DNA from: Halosimplex litoreum
Lineage (GTDB): Archaea; Halobacteriota; Halobacteria; Halobacteriales; Haloarculaceae
Length of the DNA stretch: 64,000 nt
Reading direction: 5' to 3'
NCBI RefSeq assembly: GCF_016065055.1
Contig: NZ_CP065856.1
Span: 806,001-870,000, forward strand
Shown here: positions 1 to 7,737 of the stretch, in pieces
How the letters are laid out: every line of letters begins with the position of its first letter
Numbering within the stretch: the stretch's first letter is position 1
Notes under the pieces: model-generated
Seen by the model: the letters and a program-made list of their open reading frames with translations, nothing else
Told to the model about the DNA's origin: nothing
The model's database searches: none
Made by a program: the position numbers and the translations under genes

Positions 1-1428
1 CTCGATGACCAGATTACCGGCCTTGCCGCTGGCCTCTTCCATGGGCTCGCCGCTGTCGTCGTACAGGGCGGGCTGGATGCCCGGCGCGGGCAGGCCCGCC
101 GAGCCGGGTTTCATGTCCTTGAGCGCGGGGAGGTTCGTGATGAGGTGCCCGCCGGTTTCGGTCTGCCACCACGTGTCGACGATGACTGCGTCCTCGTCGC
201 CGATGTGCTTGTAGTACCACAGCCACGCCTCGGGCTGGATCGGCTCGCCGACCGTCGTCATGTGGCGGAAGTCGAAGTCGTACTCGTCGACGTAGTCGGC
301 GCCCCACTTCATGAACATCCGGACGGCCGTGGGCGAGGTGTGGAAGATGTCCACGTCGTAGCGCTCGGCGATCTCCCAGATGCGCCCCTTGTGGGGGTGG
401 TCCGGGGTGTCCTCGTACATCACCGACGTGGTCCCGAGCGCGAGCGGGCCGTAGACGATGTAGGAGTGACCGGTGATCCACCCGATGTCGGCGGCACACC
501 AGTAGGTGTCCTCGGGTTCGATGTCCAGCACGTACTTGCTGGTGGCGGTGACGTAGGAGAGGTAGCCGCCGGTGCGGTGCTGACAGCCCTTGGGCTGACC
601 CGTCGTCCCCGAGGTGTACATGAGAAAGAGGGGGTCCTCGGCGTCGCGGGAGACGGGGTCGACGCGGGCGCGTTCGTTCTCGGCGAGCAGGTCGTCAGCG
701 AGGACGTACGGGTCGTCGCCGTCGATCTCGACGTCCTCGTGGAGTTCGTCGTGGCGCGTCCAGAGGACGACCGTGTCGACATCCGAGTCGGCGAGTTCGA
801 GCGCCTCGTCGCACTTCTCCTTGTGGTTGAGGAAGTCGCCGCGGCGGTAGTAGCCGTCGCAGGTGACGACCACGTCGGAGTCGGCGTCGTCGATACGGTC
901 GGCCAGCGCCTGTGCGGAGAAGCCGGCGAACACTTCCGAGTGGGGCGCGCCGATGCGGGCACAGGCCAGCATCGTCACCGGCAGGGCCGGTAGCATCGGG
1001 AGGTGGCAGGTGACCACGTCGTCCTCCTCGACGCCCACGTCGCGCAGCGACGCGGCGGTCGCGTTGACGCGGTTGTACAGGTCCTGGTAGGTGATCGTCT
1101 GGCGCTCGTCGCTGTCGGTGCCCTCCCAGATGAACGCCGCCTGGTTCTTGCGCTCGTCGAGGTGCCGATCGATACAGTTGTACGACGCGTTGAGCTGGCC
1201 GCCCGTGAACCACTCGTAGAAGGGCGGGTTCGAGTCGTCGAGCACCTCGTCCCAGTGTTCGTCCCAGTCGAGGAGTTCGGCGTACTCCTCGAACGCCTCG
1301 GGGTAGTTCGCGTCGAAGCGGTCGTAGATGTCGGGGTCGCTGACGTTGGCCTGGCCGACGAAGTCGGTCGGTGGTCGGAAGTACTCCTGTTCTGTCAGCC
1401 GCGACTCCAGTGGGGATTCGTCAGACAT
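1..1428 (-). CDS. acs: Acetyl-CoA synthetase (AMP-forming), C-terminus cut by window edge
   Basis: Activates acetate to acetyl-CoA through an acetyl-AMP intermediate in the cytoplasm. The 476 visible codons start at ATG 1428 (MSDESPLESRLTEQEYF) and run off the left edge, so the C-terminal lid domain is missing here. The adenylate-forming core motif YTSGTTGQPKG is present, followed by the family stretch DIGWITGHSYIVYGPL and the WWQTETGGH motif. The N-terminal ACAS segment (YFRPPTDF, then FYEWFTGGQLNASYNCIDRH) supports acetyl-CoA synthetase over other acyl-CoA ligases. It lies 106 bases downstream of the methylmalonyl-CoA mutase gene on the same strand and probably has its own promoter in that gap. 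Confidence 0.93.
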   Translation of the reverse strand, partial: MSDESPLESRLTEQEYFRPPTDFVGQANVSDPDIYDRFDANYPEAFEEYAELLDWDEHWDEVLDDSNPPFYEWFTGGQLNASYNCIDRHLDERKNQAAFIWEGTDSDERQTITYQDLYNRVNATAASLRDVGVEEDDVVTCHLPMLPALPVTMLACARIGAPHSEVFAGFSAQALADRIDDADSDVVVTCDGYYRRGDFLNHKEKCDEALELADSDVDTVVLWTRHDELHEDVEIDGDDPYVLADDLLAENERARVDPVSRDAEDPLFLMYTSGTTGQPKGCQHRTGGYLSYVTATSKYVLDIEPEDTYWCAADIGWITGHSYIVYGPLALGTTSVMYEDTPDHPHKGRIWEIAERYDVDIFHTSPTAVRMFMKWGADYVDEYDFDFRHMTTVGEPIQPEAWLWYYKHIGDEDAVIVDTWWQTETGGHLITNLPALKDMKPGSAGLPAPGIQPALYDDSGEPMEEASGKAGNLVIE

Positions 1429-1534
1429 ACTCTGGCTCCTCTCGGTACGTCGTTCTCGCGACTCCCGTATCAATTTAATCCAGTCGACCGTGATCGATCC
1501 GTGGGACGGGAGTCAGACGACCGATAGATTTCAG

Positions 1535-3235
1535 TTACGCGATGCTGATCGACTCCCGGTAGCTCCCGTGATGGGCCTCGAAGCGGTCCATGATCTCCCC
1601 CATCGTCGCGTAGGCCTCGACCGCGTCGACGATGGTGGGCATCACGTTCTCGTCGCTCTCGATGGCGTCGTCGAGCGCCGCGAGCGCGTCCTCGACCGCT
1701 TCGTCGTCGCGTTCGGCCTTCACCTCCGCCAGTCGCTCGCGCTGGTTCTCCTGTACCGCCTCGTCGACCCGCAGGGTCTCCGGTTCGGTGTCCTCTTCGA
1801 CGGTGTAGGCGTTGACGCCGACGACGACCTCCTCGTCGGCCTCGACGCGCTGTTGGTACTCGTAGGCCGAGTCCTGTATCTCCCGGTGGAAATAGCCCTC
1901 GTCGATACCGGTCAGCACGCCCTCGCGCATCGACCCGTCGCCCAGCTCGCGGATCGCCTCGATGTATTCCATCGCTTCGGCCTCGACCTCGTCGGTCAGC
2001 GCCTCCACGGCGAAGCTACCGCCGAGCGGGTCGACGATATCGGCCGCACCAGACTCCTCGGCGAGGATCTGCTGGGTGCGCAGGGCGACCCGCACCGCCT
2101 CTTCGCTGGGTAGTGCGAGTGCCTCGTCGAAACTGTTGGTGTGGAGACTCTGGGTGCCGCCCAGCACGCCCGCGAGCGCCTGGATCGTCACCCGAACGAC
2201 GTTGTTCAGCGGCTGCTGGGCGGTCAGCGACTGCCCGGCCGTCTGGGTGTGGAACTTCATCGCCTTGCTCGCGTCGCTCTCGGCGCCGTACCACTCTTCG
2301 ATCAGCCGCGCCCAGATCCGCCGGCCCGCGCGGAACTTCGCGACCTCCTCGAAGATGGCGTTGTGCGAGTTGAAGAAGAAAGACAGCTGCGGGGCGAACT
2401 CGTCGACGTCCATCCCCCGCTCCTCGCAGGCCTCGACGTAGGCCAGCCCGTCGGCCAGCGTGAACGCGAGCTCCTGGATCGCGGTCGACCCCGCTTCGCG
2501 GATGTGATAGCCCGAGACCGAGATCGGGTTGAACTTCGGCGTCTGTTCGACGGCGAACTCGACGGTGTCGACGACGATATCCAGCGAGGGACGGGGCGGC
2601 ACGACCCACTCTTTCTGGGCGACGAACTCTTTGAGCATGTCGTTCTGGAGGGTGCCGCGGATCTCCTCGCGGGGCACCCCTTGCTGGTCGGCGATGGCGA
2701 CGTACATCGCGTAGACGACGGGCGCGCTCGGATTGATGGTGAAAGAGGTCGAGACCTCGCCGATATCGATGCCGTCGAAGATGATCTCCATGTCCCGCAG
2801 CGTGTCGACGGCGACCCCCTCCCGGCCGACCTCCCCGTCGCTCATCGGGTCGTCCGAATCGAGGCCCATCAGCGACGGCATGTCGAACGCCGTCGAGAGA
2901 CCGGTCTGGCCCTCGTCGATGAGATACTGGAAGCGCTCGTTGGTCTCGCTCGGCGTCCCGAAGCCGGCGAACTGTCGCATCGTCCAGGTCCGACCGCGGT
3001 ACATCGTCGGGTAGACGCCGCGGGTGTAGGGCGGCTCGCCCGGAAAGCCCAGGTCCTCGTCGTAGTCGAGGTCGGCCACGTCATCGGGCGTGTAGAGACG
3101 GTCGACCTCGTGGTTGGACACCGTCGCGAACCGCTCGGAGCGTTCGCCGTAGCCGTCGAGGACGGGATCGAGCCGCTCGGCCTCCCACTGCTCGCGTGAC
3201 TCCCGGATCGCGGCGAGGTCGTCGTCGTCGAACAT
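1535..3235 (-). CDS. mutA: Methylmalonyl-CoA mutase, large (catalytic) subunit
   Basis: Interconverts methylmalonyl-CoA and succinyl-CoA (propionate and methylaspartate-type carbon metabolism) with a B12 cofactor. The 566-residue protein has the family segment MYRGRTWTMRQFAGFGT (about residues 78-94) followed by TGLSTAFDMPSLMG (about 111-124), which line the acyl-CoA channel of the TIM barrel. The B12-binding domain is absent, as in archaeal mutases where it is a separate small subunit, not seen in this window. I chose ATG 3235 (MFDDDDLAAI) over an upstream GTG at 3313. A TATA-like CTTAT lies about 28 bases upstream on the minus strand, fitting a leaderless mRNA, and the extra upstream residues are not conserved-looking. 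Confidence 0.93.
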   Translation of the reverse strand: MFDDDDLAAIRESREQWEAERLDPVLDGYGERSERFATVSNHEVDRLYTPDDVADLDYDEDLGFPGEPPYTRGVYPTMYRGRTWTMRQFAGFGTPSETNERFQYLIDEGQTGLSTAFDMPSLMGLDSDDPMSDGEVGREGVAVDTLRDMEIIFDGIDIGEVSTSFTINPSAPVVYAMYVAIADQQGVPREEIRGTLQNDMLKEFVAQKEWVVPPRPSLDIVVDTVEFAVEQTPKFNPISVSGYHIREAGSTAIQELAFTLADGLAYVEACEERGMDVDEFAPQLSFFFNSHNAIFEEVAKFRAGRRIWARLIEEWYGAESDASKAMKFHTQTAGQSLTAQQPLNNVVRVTIQALAGVLGGTQSLHTNSFDEALALPSEEAVRVALRTQQILAEESGAADIVDPLGGSFAVEALTDEVEAEAMEYIEAIRELGDGSMREGVLTGIDEGYFHREIQDSAYEYQQRVEADEEVVVGVNAYTVEEDTEPETLRVDEAVQENQRERLAEVKAERDDEAVEDALAALDDAIESDENVMPTIVDAVEAYATMGEIMDRFEAHHGSYRESISIA

Positions 3236-3258
3236 GCTCGCAAATATTGCCGGAGCGC

Positions 3259-3267
3259 GCATAAGGG
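3259..3267 (-). promoter_or_regulatory. TATA-like element of the mutase gene
   Basis: On the minus strand CCCTTATGC is centred about 28 bases before ATG 3235, the spacing expected for a leaderless archaeal transcript. It supports the start chosen for the mutase gene. Assigned by position and sequence only. Confidence 0.4.
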
Positions 3268-3337
3268 TTCGGGCGAGGCCGATGGGCTGCTGTGGCGGTC
3301 TGTGCGTGTTCACACGACGAACTCGCGAGGTCCGGTG

Positions 3338-3655
3338 TCAGGACTCGCGCCACTTGTGGCCGCACTCGACGCAGGTGAACAGCCGAACCTCGTAGGAGCC
3401 CCCCGGCTTCGGCAGTATCTCGTAGTAAGCCCGGTCGCTGTCGCAGTCCTCGGTCGGGCACGGCTCCTGCATCGTCTCGTCGGAGCTCTGGGTCGCGTCG
3501 GCCACGGCGGGTGCCCCGTCGTCTCGCTGTCCATCTCGGGTCTCCATCGCCGCCTCGGCTTTCGAGTTCCGCGACTCCTCGTTCTCGCAGGAACGACACA
3601 CCCAGATGTCGCCCTCCGTGTGCATCATCGAACCACACCCGTCACAGAATTTCAT
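3338..3655 (-). CDS. TFS/TFIIS-like zinc-ribbon protein lacking the catalytic acidic tip
   Basis: A 105-residue protein with the architecture of archaeal transcription factor S: an N-terminal zinc ribbon (Cys 4, 7, 20, 23), a variable linker, and a C-terminal zinc ribbon (Cys 66, 71, 95, 98) ending CVECGHKWRES, close to the usual TFS C-terminus. Canonical TFS carries an Arg-Ser-Ala-Asp-Glu loop in the second ribbon that reaches the RNA polymerase active site and drives transcript cleavage. Here the equivalent stretch reads LPKPGGSYEVRLF with no Asp-Glu pair, and the first cysteine pair is spaced C-x4-C instead of C-x2-C. It is therefore probably a paralogue without cleavage activity, perhaps an inhibitor or an anchored subunit. 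Start ATG 3655; GCATATATCC on the minus strand about 30 bases upstream is a good TATA box. Confidence 0.8.
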   Translation of the reverse strand: MKFCDGCGSMMHTEGDIWVCRSCENEESRNSKAEAAMETRDGQRDDGAPAVADATQSSDETMQEPCPTEDCDSDRAYYEILPKPGGSYEVRLFTCVECGHKWRES

Positions 3656-3714
3656 ATCGACCGGGCGTACACGATCGTCGGATATATGCGTTAACTTCCG
3701 ATCCGTCGTGGACC

Positions 3715-4566
3715 TCAATAGTGTCCCATCAGTCCTCGCCGACGGGCGCGCCCGGCCATCCACTGGAAGGCGCCGTAGCCGAGAAGGAAGTAGACGACGG
3801 CGGCGCCGACCAGCAGTCCGAGTTCCGCCGCGGGCAGTTCCCAGAGTCGGAGCCCTTCCCGCATCGACCGGGTGAGCAGGTAGCTGCCCTGCGTGATGGG
3901 GAGCAGTCGGACCCAGACCACCCCGACGGTGGGCGCGGCGATGAGCCCGACGAGGACGAACTGCATGACGTTGAAGACGTTCTCGACGCGCTTGTACAGC
4001 AGCGCGAGGCCGCCGAAGAAGAAGCCGAGGCCGACGGCGGGCGCGATAGCGAACACAGTGAGGACGGCGACGGTCGCGACGGGCAGGTGCAGCGCCTTTC
4101 CGGTGACCGCCAGCATAAAGGCGAGCGTCGCGCCGCCCCAGGCGAGGCTCTCGACGAGACCGACGACGACCCCGGCGATCATCACTCGGCCGTAGCCGAA
4201 CGGGGACATGTACAGCTGTTCCAGCGTCCCCCACTCGGACTCCTTGGTGACGCTCCGCGCCACACCGGAGAACGCCCCCAGCGCCATGCTCCAGAGGAAG
4301 TAGCCGACGATGATCCCACCGAGGCTGTCGGTCAGCGCCTGCCCCGCCACCGCACGACCGCCGAAGAAGACCATCCCGAAGAAGATGAACGTCATCGCCA
4401 GCCCCGAGAGCGTGTTCAGCGGGTAGCGATACATCAGCAACAGCCGCTTTTTCGCCTGGGCCCACAGCAGGGTCCCCAGCGTCGCGGTGGCGCGTTCGCG
4501 CTCCCCCGCTCCCGCACGACGGTCCGGGGCCGCGGACTCGCGCGAGTCGGTAGTCTCGTGACTCAC
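3715..4566 (-). CDS. ABC-2 type transporter permease
   Basis: Integral membrane subunit of an ABC exporter (283 residues). After a charged N-terminus of about 30 residues there are roughly six hydrophobic spans, including LSGLAMTFIFFGMVFFGG, GGIIVGYFLWSMALGAFSG and a C-terminal LGLLVGAAVVYFLLGYGAF. The short motif SEWGTLEQLYMSPFGY between the second and third spans is typical of ABC-2 permeases, where an amphipathic helix contacts the ATPase. Its start overlaps the stop of the ATPase gene by four bases, so the two are translated together. Substrate cannot be told from sequence; drug or lipid export is the usual role. Confidence 0.85.
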   Translation of the reverse strand: MSHETTDSRESAAPDRRAGAGERERATATLGTLLWAQAKKRLLLMYRYPLNTLSGLAMTFIFFGMVFFGGRAVAGQALTDSLGGIIVGYFLWSMALGAFSGVARSVTKESEWGTLEQLYMSPFGYGRVMIAGVVVGLVESLAWGGATLAFMLAVTGKALHLPVATVAVLTVFAIAPAVGLGFFFGGLALLYKRVENVFNVMQFVLVGLIAAPTVGVVWVRLLPITQGSYLLTRSMREGLRLWELPAAELGLLVGAAVVYFLLGYGAFQWMAGRARRRGLMGHY

Positions 4567-5729
4567 GCGCGGTCACCCCTATGGGCGCGGGCCGCTCGCT
4601 CCGACTCGCCGGCGTCAGCCACGGAGTCGGACTCGTCGCCGTCGGTCAGTTCGAGGAACACCGCCTCCAGGTCGGGGTCGACCGACTCGACCTCGTAGAC
4701 GGTCAGGTCCGCCGCTCGCAACGCGTCCATGAGGTCGTAGAACCGCTCGGGGTCGCCCAGCGACACCTCGAACGCGGTCCGGTCGCCCCGGTCCTCGAAC
4801 TCGTCTACGTCGTATGTCTCGTGGAGCCGCTCGCGGATGTCCTCGTCCACGGGGTCGGCGTTGCGGTCGACGGCCTCGGTCGCGGTCCCGTCGCCGAGCG
4901 TCGCGTCGCCGTCCGTGCCGGCCGCTGTTCGACCGACGACGACGCGGTAGGCGAACGTGCGGAACACGTCGACGAGATCCGCGACCGGGTCGTCGGCGAC
5001 GACCTCGCCGTCGGCCATGATCACGACGCGATCACAGACCTCCTGGACTACGTCCATGTCGTGACTGGAGAGGACGATCGTCATGTCCTCCTGATCGGCG
5101 AGCCGTCGGATCTCCCGACGGAGGTCGACCGAGGACTCCACGTCCAGTCCGAGTGTCGGCTCGTCGAGGAACGCCACCTCGACGTTGCGCGCCAGCGCGC
5201 AGGCCAGCGAGACCTTCTGTTTCTGCCCCCGCGAGAGGTCGTTGACCGTCTCGTCGGCCTTCCCGGCGAGCGAGAGCTGTTCGAGTAGGGCGTCGTGGCG
5301 GTCGCCGACGGCGGACGGCGACTCGCCGCCGATGGCCGCGAAGTACTCCAGGTTCTCCCGGACGGTGAGTCGCCAGTAGACGTTGCGCGCTCCCTCCAGC
5401 ATCGCGCCGACGCGCCCGTAGGCGGGCCGCGGGTCGTCGTACACGTCCGCGCCCGCCACGCGCACGTCGCCCTCGTCGGCCACGACGAGGCCCAGTATCG
5501 ATTTGATGAGCGTCGTCTTCCCGGCGCCGTTCGGGCCGAGGACGCCGACGACCGTGCCCGATTCCACGTCGAGGCTCACGTCGTCGACCGCCCGGACCGC
5601 CGCCTCGCCGTCGCCGAACGTCTTGGAGAGCCCGCGGACCGCGAGGGCGGGGTCGGACCCGGCCGGAGCGTCGTCTCGCTCGGCGCCGTCCTCGCGCTCG
5701 TCGGCGACCCGTTCAGGTGTCGTCGTCAT
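4563..5729 (-). CDS. ABC transporter ATP-binding protein (ABC-2 exporter partner)
   Basis: Energises the adjacent ABC-2 permease. The 388-residue protein has Walker A GPNGAGKT (65-72), signature LSRGQKQK, Walker B VAFLDEPTLGLD and the switch His in LSSHDMD. A C-terminal extension of about 110 residues after the nucleotide-binding domain contains a divergent domain ending in an acidic tail, as in other DrrA/CcmA-like exporters. It is divergently transcribed from the winged-helix gene at 5838, with 108 bases between the two starts, so that regulator is the likely controller. Confidence 0.88.
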   Translation of the reverse strand: MTTTPERVADEREDGAERDDAPAGSDPALAVRGLSKTFGDGEAAVRAVDDVSLDVESGTVVGVLGPNGAGKTTLIKSILGLVVADEGDVRVAGADVYDDPRPAYGRVGAMLEGARNVYWRLTVRENLEYFAAIGGESPSAVGDRHDALLEQLSLAGKADETVNDLSRGQKQKVSLACALARNVEVAFLDEPTLGLDVESSVDLRREIRRLADQEDMTIVLSSHDMDVVQEVCDRVVIMADGEVVADDPVADLVDVFRTFAYRVVVGRTAAGTDGDATLGDGTATEAVDRNADPVDEDIRERLHETYDVDEFEDRGDRTAFEVSLGDPERFYDLMDALRAADLTVYEVESVDPDLEAVFLELTDGDESDSVADAGESERAARAHRGDRA

Positions 5730-5837
5730 CGTGACTGCGAGTTGCGGGTGTCATCCCATAACCATTTCCTGCAGGGCCGTTCAGTTTGCGATCTGATAGG
5801 ACGTAACCGTTTTTCGGGCGGCCGAGGAACGAGGCGT

Positions 5838-6797
5838 ATGGCCGACCGGAGCGGGTCCGAGGAGACGGGCGAGCAACGGGGGGCGAAGGGGTCCGAAGCG
5901 GAAGTGGACAGCGATGCCGTCGCCCCGACCGCGCTCTTCGAGTTGCTGGCCGACGAGACGCGGCTGTCTATCGTCCGGGAGCTCGCGGGGGTACGCCGGT
6001 CGAACTGGCAGTGGGCGGGGTTATCGTTCGCCGACCTGCGGCGGGCGGTCGGAGTCGAAGACGCCGGCAACTTCAGCTACCACCTGGAGAAGCTCCGCGG
6101 GCCGCTCGTCGTCAAAGACGGCGAGGAGTACCACCTGCGCAATCGCGGGATGCAGCTCGTGAGCGCGGTCGAATCGGGCGAGTACACCGGCCCCGGCGAG
6201 ACGGTGCGCGGCGAGACGGAGTTCGACTGTCCCTATCCGGACTGCGACCGCGCGCTGGAGGTCGCGTACGACGACCAGTACTGCAGGATCCGCTGTCCCG
6301 ACCACCACGTGTTCAACGGGACGGCCATCCCACCGGTCGCGGCCGACCACCTCACGGCCTCCGAACTCCTCGCGGTCACGATGCTCGACCTCCGCGAACA
6401 GGTCGAGCGCGCTCGCGCCGGCGTCTGCCCCAACTGCTGGGGCCCGGTCGACGCCGCGCTGCCGTCCCCGGCGCCGTCGCTCCCGTCGATGGACGACGTC
6501 GGCGTGCCCGACGACGCCCTGCTCGCGACCTTCACGTGCGGGCGATGTCCCACGTCGTTCGACCTCCCGCCCGGCGCCTGCGTCGTCGACCACCCCGCCG
6601 TCCTCGCCTTCTACCACGACCACGGCGAGGACATCCGCTATCGGCCGTACGTCGCCCTCCCGTTCTGTAGCATCGGCCGCGCCGACCTCGAATCCGAGGA
6701 GCCGGTGCGCGTCAGAGTCGACGTGCGTCTTGACGACGACACGCTCCACCTGTGGCTCGACGCGGAGACGAACGTCGTCGAGTACGAACGGGCCTGA
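5838..6797 (+). CDS. ArsR-like winged-helix regulator with C-terminal zinc-ribbon/ligand region
   Basis: A 319-residue haloarchaeal regulator. Residues about 30-105 form an ArsR-like winged helix (PTALFELLADETRLSIVREL, then FSYHLEKLRGPLVVKDGEEYHL and LRNRGMQLVSAVESGEYTG). The rest holds two paired-cysteine clusters (CPYPDCD with CRIRCPDHH, and CPNCW with CGRCP) that look like zinc sites, and a C-terminal sensor-like domain. Because it is divergent from the ABC-2 exporter genes, I infer it senses the exported substrate and controls the exporter. The start ATG 5838 is preceded by an AT-richer stretch with GTAACCGTTTTTCGG. Confidence 0.8.
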   Translation: MADRSGSEETGEQRGAKGSEAEVDSDAVAPTALFELLADETRLSIVRELAGVRRSNWQWAGLSFADLRRAVGVEDAGNFSYHLEKLRGPLVVKDGEEYHLRNRGMQLVSAVESGEYTGPGETVRGETEFDCPYPDCDRALEVAYDDQYCRIRCPDHHVFNGTAIPPVAADHLTASELLAVTMLDLREQVERARAGVCPNCWGPVDAALPSPAPSLPSMDDVGVPDDALLATFTCGRCPTSFDLPPGACVVDHPAVLAFYHDHGEDIRYRPYVALPFCSIGRADLESEEPVRVRVDVRLDDDTLHLWLDAETNVVEYERA

Positions 6798-6829
6798 GCC
6801 GCAGGGCCGCGAGCACGGTCCCGACCGCC

Positions 6830-7642
6830 TCAGTCCTGCAGTCGCTTGGTCTTCTGGACGAGCGGGTGGTGGGCGTAGTCGACGACCGCGATGTCGTCGA
6901 TCGAGTACAGTTGTTCTTTCTCGGCGGTCTTGGCCATCCCGAGGTCGACCCGCTCGGAGAGGACGATGACGTAGGCGTCCATCTCCGCGATGTCGAGGCG
7001 GGCGGCGGCCTTGACGCGGTGGTGGCCGTCGGCCAGCAGCAGGTCGCCGTCGTTGTCGATGACGACGAGCGGTTCGGCCAGCCCACGGTCGAGTTCGTAC
7101 CGACGGCCCTCCAGTTCGTCGGCGTACACCTTCGCCTGTGTCGGCGTCAGTTCCGCCAGCGCGACCTCCCGGCGCTCCTGTGAGACGGCGACGCCGTGGA
7201 TGTTCTCCAGGGTCTGCATCAGGTTGTCCACCTTCCCCGGGGTCGCGCGCTCGATCTGCGAGCGGATCACGTCGGCGTTGGAGATGATGCCGACGAGGTT
7301 GCCAGCGTCGTCGACGACCGGGAGCTTCTGGATGCCCGACCGGAGGATGACGCGGGCGGCGTCGTCGATGTCCATCTCCGGATGCGCGACCAGCAGGTCG
7401 TCGCTCATCACCTTGAAGATGGGCTCGTGGTCCGGTTGTTGCAGCAGGTCCCGCGCGCTGACGAACCCCTCGACGTGGCGGCCGTCGGTGACCGGAAACC
7501 CGCTGTGTTCCGTGCTCTCGGCGATTCGCGCGGCCACGTCGCCGACCGTGTCGTCGGGCGACACCGTGTCGACCTCGCGAGTCATGTAGTCTTTCACCGT
7601 CAGCGCTCCCTCCTCGACCATTGCCCGGACGTCGGCGTCCAC
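6830..7642 (-). CDS. Two-CBS-domain protein fused to a ParB/sulfiredoxin-like domain
   Basis: About 270 residues. A tandem pair of CBS domains occupies about 17-75 (VKDYMTREVDTVSPDDTVGD ... GFVSARDL) and 80-135 (VMSDDLLVAHPEMDIDDAAR ... GIISNADV), the usual adenosine-nucleotide sensor. It is followed at about 165-235 by a ParB/Srx-like domain with the diagnostic DGHHRVKAA motif. ParB-like domains of this kind bind nucleotide or DNA; with CBS domains this suggests a nucleotide-sensing regulator, which is inference. The GTG at 7642 gives the longest protein; an ATG at 7621 (MVEEGALTV) is an equally possible start. Confidence 0.8.
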   Translation of the reverse strand: MDADVRAMVEEGALTVKDYMTREVDTVSPDDTVGDVAARIAESTEHSGFPVTDGRHVEGFVSARDLLQQPDHEPIFKVMSDDLLVAHPEMDIDDAARVILRSGIQKLPVVDDAGNLVGIISNADVIRSQIERATPGKVDNLMQTLENIHGVAVSQERREVALAELTPTQAKVYADELEGRRYELDRGLAEPLVVIDNDGDLLLADGHHRVKAAARLDIAEMDAYVIVLSERVDLGMAKTAEKEQLYSIDDIAVVDYAHHPLVQKTKRLQD

Positions 7643-7737
7643 TCCTCAAAAACACACCGGCTCCGGCCCGGTGACTGCGCCGCCGGCCGCCGGCGCTGGA
7701 GCCGTCGTCGGCGTCGTCCGCCGTCGCGCCGCAGCCG

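Noticed and set aside
1328-2113. Plus-strand frames opposite acetyl-CoA synthetase and mutase.
   Set aside because: Antisense shadows of well-supported genes.
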